From JBBDYH01 sp040901795 (GTDB lineage Bacteria > Planctomycetota > Planctomycetia > Pirellulales > JALHPA01), in contig JBBDYH010000121.1 of NCBI GenBank assembly GCA_040901795.1, forward strand, positions 21,412-85,411: a stretch of 64,000 bases of DNA, given 5' to 3'. The translations under genes were made by a program, and so were the position numbers. The notes under the pieces are model-generated. The model made no database searches and was not told where the DNA came from. It worked only from the letters and a program-made list of their open reading frames with translations. Of the stretch, positions 61,225 through 64,000 are shown piece by piece. The stretch's first letter is position 1. Every line of letters begins with the position of its first letter.

Positions 61225-62040
61225 ATGTCAACGACACTGCGGTCGGCCGAGATGAATCCGGGGCCCGGCTTTCGTATCAGCCTGCATTCCCCGCGGCTGC
61301 CTGAAGTGCTGGTCAACGAGTTCCATAAATTCCCCACGCCGGACATCTCCGATCAACTCAATCGTTTGTATGCCGTCGACGCGAGCATTCGCTGCTTGAC
61401 CGGGACACACCATCGGCTGTGCGGACAGGCTTGTACCGTGAAGGTCTTTCCGGGCGATAACCTGATGGTGCATAAGTCGCTGGATGTGGCGCGCCCTGGC
61501 GACATCATCGTCATCGATGGCCGCGGCTCGATGTCCAACGCTGTGCTGGGCGACCTGGTGTGCACGAAGGCGAAACACCGCGGCATTGCGGGCTTCGTCG
61601 TCGATGGGTTGATACGAGACCTGCCGGGAATCTTGCCGTTGGAAATTCCCGTGTTTGCCCGCGGCGCCACGCCGATTGGTCCGTTGCATCGCGGACCGGG
61701 TGAAGTGAATCACCCGATCGTTTGCGGGGGCGTCGTCGTGCATCCTGGCGACATCATGGTCGGCGACGGCGCCGGCATTGTCGTAGTGCCGGCAGACGCG
61801 GCCTGCGAATTACTGCGGCGACTCAAGGGGCATGAAGCTGCCAACACAGCTTACCTGGCGGCCGTGCAACGCGGCGAGTTTTCCAACGAATGGGTTGACC
61901 GGTTGTTGGCGAAGCACGAGTGCCTCGTAACCGGAGAGCCGCGGCAGTTGGCCATCAATAAACATTCAGACCACGTAAACGCCCACCGCAGCGGCTTTAT
62001 CAACGTTGCCCACGTGGCCCCGGAGCCTGAACTGTCATGA
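61225..62040 (+). CDS. RraA-family protein (aldolase / oxaloacetate-decarboxylase-like)
   Basis: This is a 271-residue protein. It has FPTPDISDQLNRLYAVDASIRCLTG, LCGQACTVKVFPGDNLMVHKSLDVARPGDIIVIDG, LGDLVCTKAKHRGIAGFVVDGLIRDLPGI and GATPIGPLHRGPGEVNHPIVCGGVVVHPGDIMVGDGAGIVVVP. The RraA-like fold includes RNase-E regulators and Mg-dependent 4-hydroxy-4-methyl-2-oxoglutarate aldolases; the metal-site pattern (GD...R131xD) with D132 fits the enzyme branch. AGGAAG precedes ATG 61225. Its stop overlaps the next ATG (ATGA). Confidence 0.88.
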   Translation: MSTTLRSAEMNPGPGFRISLHSPRLPEVLVNEFHKFPTPDISDQLNRLYAVDASIRCLTGTHHRLCGQACTVKVFPGDNLMVHKSLDVARPGDIIVIDGRGSMSNAVLGDLVCTKAKHRGIAGFVVDGLIRDLPGILPLEIPVFARGATPIGPLHRGPGEVNHPIVCGGVVVHPGDIMVGDGAGIVVVPADAACELLRRLKGHEAANTAYLAAVQRGEFSNEWVDRLLAKHECLVTGEPRQLAINKHSDHVNAHRSGFINVAHVAPEPELS

Positions 62041-63152
62041 CCCCTACGTCGCTAATCTTGCGAGCCCTGTCGATTGGCTATCGCGTGCGACGATCGTTGC
62101 ACCGCCGCAGCGCCGCTGCGCGACTTGCTGACCAGTGTCGCAGCGCGTTTTACGATCGTGCCTGGCGAGGAGCCGCAGATGAGTTAGGCGCGAGCATTCG
62201 CTCGTTGGGATCGCATATCCATGAAGTTGAACTGGACCGTGTCCGCGCACGCGTGAATCGCAATGATACGTCGCTGGACGATCCGGTCACGTTAGCCATA
62301 GCCGGCGACAAGCCCTTGGTGTATCGCCTGCTCTCTGAAGCGCGAATTCCCGTGCCACGTCACCGGGAATTTACACTCCCGAAGTTTGCCATGGCGATTG
62401 AGTTTTTGCGGCGTGTGCCCGGGCCTTGTGTCGTCAAACCAGCCAAGGACACCGGCGCCGGCCACGGAGTAACGACCGGCGTAAACAGCAGATATGCCCT
62501 GATCCAAGCTGCGGCCGCGGCCGCGGCACATGGATCAGAACTGTTAATCGAAGAGCAGGTCGCCGGCGACAGCTTCCGCCTCTTTTGTCTGGACGGTCAA
62601 GTCTTGGACGCAATCCGCCGCACGTGTCCGACCGTCGTCGCGGACGGCAAGTCGACCGTACGGGAACTGGTACGGCGAACGAACGCAGAGCGTGTGGAGC
62701 AGGGAGCAAAGCTAAGCCAGGTGATGCTGACCGTCGACTTGGATATGCGCCACACACTCGCGAGGCAGGGCCTGACGTTACGATCCGTCCCTGAGGCCGG
62801 CCGCCGTGTTGTGCTCAAGACAGTGTCTAATGAAAACTTGGGTTCGGAAAATATCCCTGCGACAGAGGCGCTCTGTCATGAGGTAATTGAGACGGGCGCG
62901 CGAGCCGCCCAGATCATCGGTGCGCGGTTGGCTGGCATTGACATTGTCACACCGGATCCAAGTGTGCCGCTCTCCGAGAACGGCGGCGTCGTGTTGGAGG
63001 TCAATACTACCCCCGGCTACTACTATCACTACCATCAATGCGGCAAACCCTTTCCTGCCGCGACGCACGTGCTGCGGCGGCTGCTGTATGGCCACGAGAA
63101 CTCGGACACCGGTCCGCCCGCAAGCCGCTTGCTGGCCGCACCCCTAGATTGA
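62037..63152 (+). CDS. cyanophycin-synthetase-like ATP-grasp ligase
   Basis: This is a 371-residue ATP-grasp protein. ATP-binding strands are CVVKPAKDTGAGHGV (131-145) and LLIEEQVAGDSFRLFCLDGQVLDAI (169-193). VVADGKSTVRELVRRTN and LARQGLTLRSVPEAGRRVVL match the central cyanophycin synthetase region. The magnesium site is VVLEVNTTPGYYYHYH with Glu321 and Asn323. Unlike CphA it has neither a Mur-ligase domain nor the long N-terminal domain. Such stand-alone ligases form amide bonds between carboxylates and amines. Overlaps RraA by four bases. Likely the key step of a new amide or peptide-like product. Confidence 0.88.
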   Translation: MTPTSLILRALSIGYRVRRSLHRRSAAARLADQCRSAFYDRAWRGAADELGASIRSLGSHIHEVELDRVRARVNRNDTSLDDPVTLAIAGDKPLVYRLLSEARIPVPRHREFTLPKFAMAIEFLRRVPGPCVVKPAKDTGAGHGVTTGVNSRYALIQAAAAAAAHGSELLIEEQVAGDSFRLFCLDGQVLDAIRRTCPTVVADGKSTVRELVRRTNAERVEQGAKLSQVMLTVDLDMRHTLARQGLTLRSVPEAGRRVVLKTVSNENLGSENIPATEALCHEVIETGARAAQIIGARLAGIDIVTPDPSVPLSENGGVVLEVNTTPGYYYHYHQCGKPFPAATHVLRRLLYGHENSDTGPPASRLLAAPLD

Positions 63153-63206
63153 CGACAGCTCCGTTTGATTTTCCACCAAGTTCCTTCTCTTTGGAGGCAG
63201 ACATCG

Positions 63207-63917
63207 ATGAAACTTTTCAATTTCGATCCGCAGGACTATTCTGCCGCTTACGCCCAGCACGGGTTCGTACACATTCGACAAGGCTTGACCGACCAGTTCT
63301 ACCAGGTGCTAAGGGCGCAAGTGGATGAGTATCTGCATACCCGCCGGCTGGAAAAGTTTGCCCTGGGCGACAAGCAGCAATCGCTCTATCAGTTCCCGCA
63401 GCAGTGGGACTGTTTTGGTCAGTTGTTGGACGGTGTGGCCGACGTGTGCGGCTTGGACCGGACAGCGCTGATTCTCTCCGAGCGGCATATCAAGGCGTAT
63501 GACCTCAACGCCAATCCCCGCCCACTGGCGCATAAAGATCGCTATGGATCCGAAGTGTCCGTCGGCTTTTCCGTGTCGGTGCCCCAAGCCTCGAAGCTCG
63601 TCCTTTACCCCTACGACGACGTGTCGGTCAACCCGTATGACTCGTCCGCGGAATTGCGGGCCAGCTTGGCGCCGGAAGCCGTGCCGGAAGTCACTCTCAA
63701 GCATGCCCGACGGGTTGAACTCTCCGACACCGCGGGCGATGTCGTAATGTTCCGCGGCAATGCGATCTGGCATCTGCGTTCGCACCCAGCCGGAACGACG
63801 ATGCTGTATCTCAAACTGAACACGTTTAACAGCGATCCATTGGGCGAAGATCCGCGCCACGAATTCGGCGCAAGCGAGTCACTCGAATTCGCTGCTGCAG
63901 ACCACAGCGCGATGTAG
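63207..63917 (+). CDS. Fe(II)/2-oxoglutarate-dependent oxygenase-like protein
   Basis: This is a 236-residue protein beginning MKLFNFDPQDYSAAYAQHG. The iron site has H109 and D111 in PLAHKDRYGSEVS and the distal H189 in MFRGNAIWHLRSHPAGTTMLYLKLNTFN, as in phytanoyl-CoA dioxygenase-like enzymes. Ser/Arg191 and Thr197-198 lie where 2-oxoglutarate would bind. GGAGG stands 11 bases before ATG 63207. It is the last gene visible of the operon, 54 bases after the ATP-grasp gene. Substrate unknown. The protein likely hydroxylates or desaturates the ligation product or its precursor. Confidence 0.8.
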   Translation: MKLFNFDPQDYSAAYAQHGFVHIRQGLTDQFYQVLRAQVDEYLHTRRLEKFALGDKQQSLYQFPQQWDCFGQLLDGVADVCGLDRTALILSERHIKAYDLNANPRPLAHKDRYGSEVSVGFSVSVPQASKLVLYPYDDVSVNPYDSSAELRASLAPEAVPEVTLKHARRVELSDTAGDVVMFRGNAIWHLRSHPAGTTMLYLKLNTFNSDPLGEDPRHEFGASESLEFAAADHSAM

Positions 63918-63933
63918 CCAACCAACACTTTTA

Positions 63934-63982
63934 CCGCGGATAGCGCTGATTCCGCGGATAACTTGGGGCGGCCTTCGGCCGC
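63934..63982. repeat. CCGCGGATA direct repeat and GCGGCC hairpin
   Basis: CCGCGGATA occurs at 63934 and 63952 around GCGCTGATT, followed by the hairpin GCGGCC-TTC-GGCCGC at 63968-63982. It lies just past the end of the oxygenase gene and may end the operon. The hairpin has no following T-run. Confidence 0.65.
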
Positions 63983-64000
63983 AACCAAAACGGTTGTGCG

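Overview
The window reads as chromosomal DNA of a planctomycete, most like the Pirellulales/Gemmatales. Several hallmarks support this. There are two DUF1501 proteins and a cytochrome-like DUF1549/DUF1553 (PSD1) protein, two sulfatases, a DUF1080-ThuA fusion and a Tat-exported Gfo/Idh/MocA oxidoreductase. A secreted protein carries the planctomycete extracellular signal FEPLESRRL. There is a MoxR-DUF58-BatA-VWA block, DUF4159 and Uma2 proteins, and many short palindromic or tandem intergenic repeats. GC content is high and Shine-Dalgarno sites are patchy. No tRNA, rRNA, IS transposase, phage gene or CRISPR array is visible.

Layout. 0-1.2 kb: minus-strand HEAT-repeat protein cut by the window edge. 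1.4-5.9 kb: plus-strand group with a small conserved protein, an EboB-like TatD hydrolase, DUF1080-ThuA, DUF29 and DUF362. 6.0-12.4 kb: minus-strand housekeeping genes (msrB, a PfkB kinase, glutamyl-Q tRNA(Asp) synthetase, an esterase, a secreted protein, nadK, Uma2). 12.5-18.3 kb: a minus-strand operon in which a HAMP membrane protein and three Tad-type pseudopilin-like genes precede xseB-ispA-dxs. 18.5-26 kb: sulfatase, oxidoreductase, a molybdopterin hydroxylase pair and a secreted LEPR-type protein. 26.3-38.8 kb: a co-directional MoxR/VWA cluster that ends in a caspase-like (clan CD) secreted protein. 38.8-41.4 kb: a TPR metallopeptidase.

41.7-43.1 kb: plus-strand acetyltransferase and a frameshifted toxin-like gene with an intact antitoxin-like partner. 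43.2-58.4 kb: minus-strand PAC2 protein, CFAS-like methyltransferase, succinate-semialdehyde dehydrogenase, DUF1501, response regulator, a second DUF1501, a DUF5615/DUF433 toxin-antitoxin-like pair, PSD1, sulfatase, PPK2 and an APH-AAA kinase fusion. 58.7-63.9 kb: a plus-strand operon of flippase, 3-hydroxyisobutyrate-dehydrogenase-like enzyme, RraA-like enzyme, cyanophycin-synthetase-like ATP-grasp ligase and Fe(II)/2-oxoglutarate oxygenase.

The best candidate for an undescribed system is this last operon. It looks like a small pathway that builds, ligates, oxidises and possibly exports or attaches an acidic or amino-acid-like building block. The second is the MoxR/VWA/caspase-like membrane cluster, which contains a glutamine-rich minisatellite. 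The third is the collection of at least ten different intergenic repeat families, several of which abut stop codons or have entered coding sequence.
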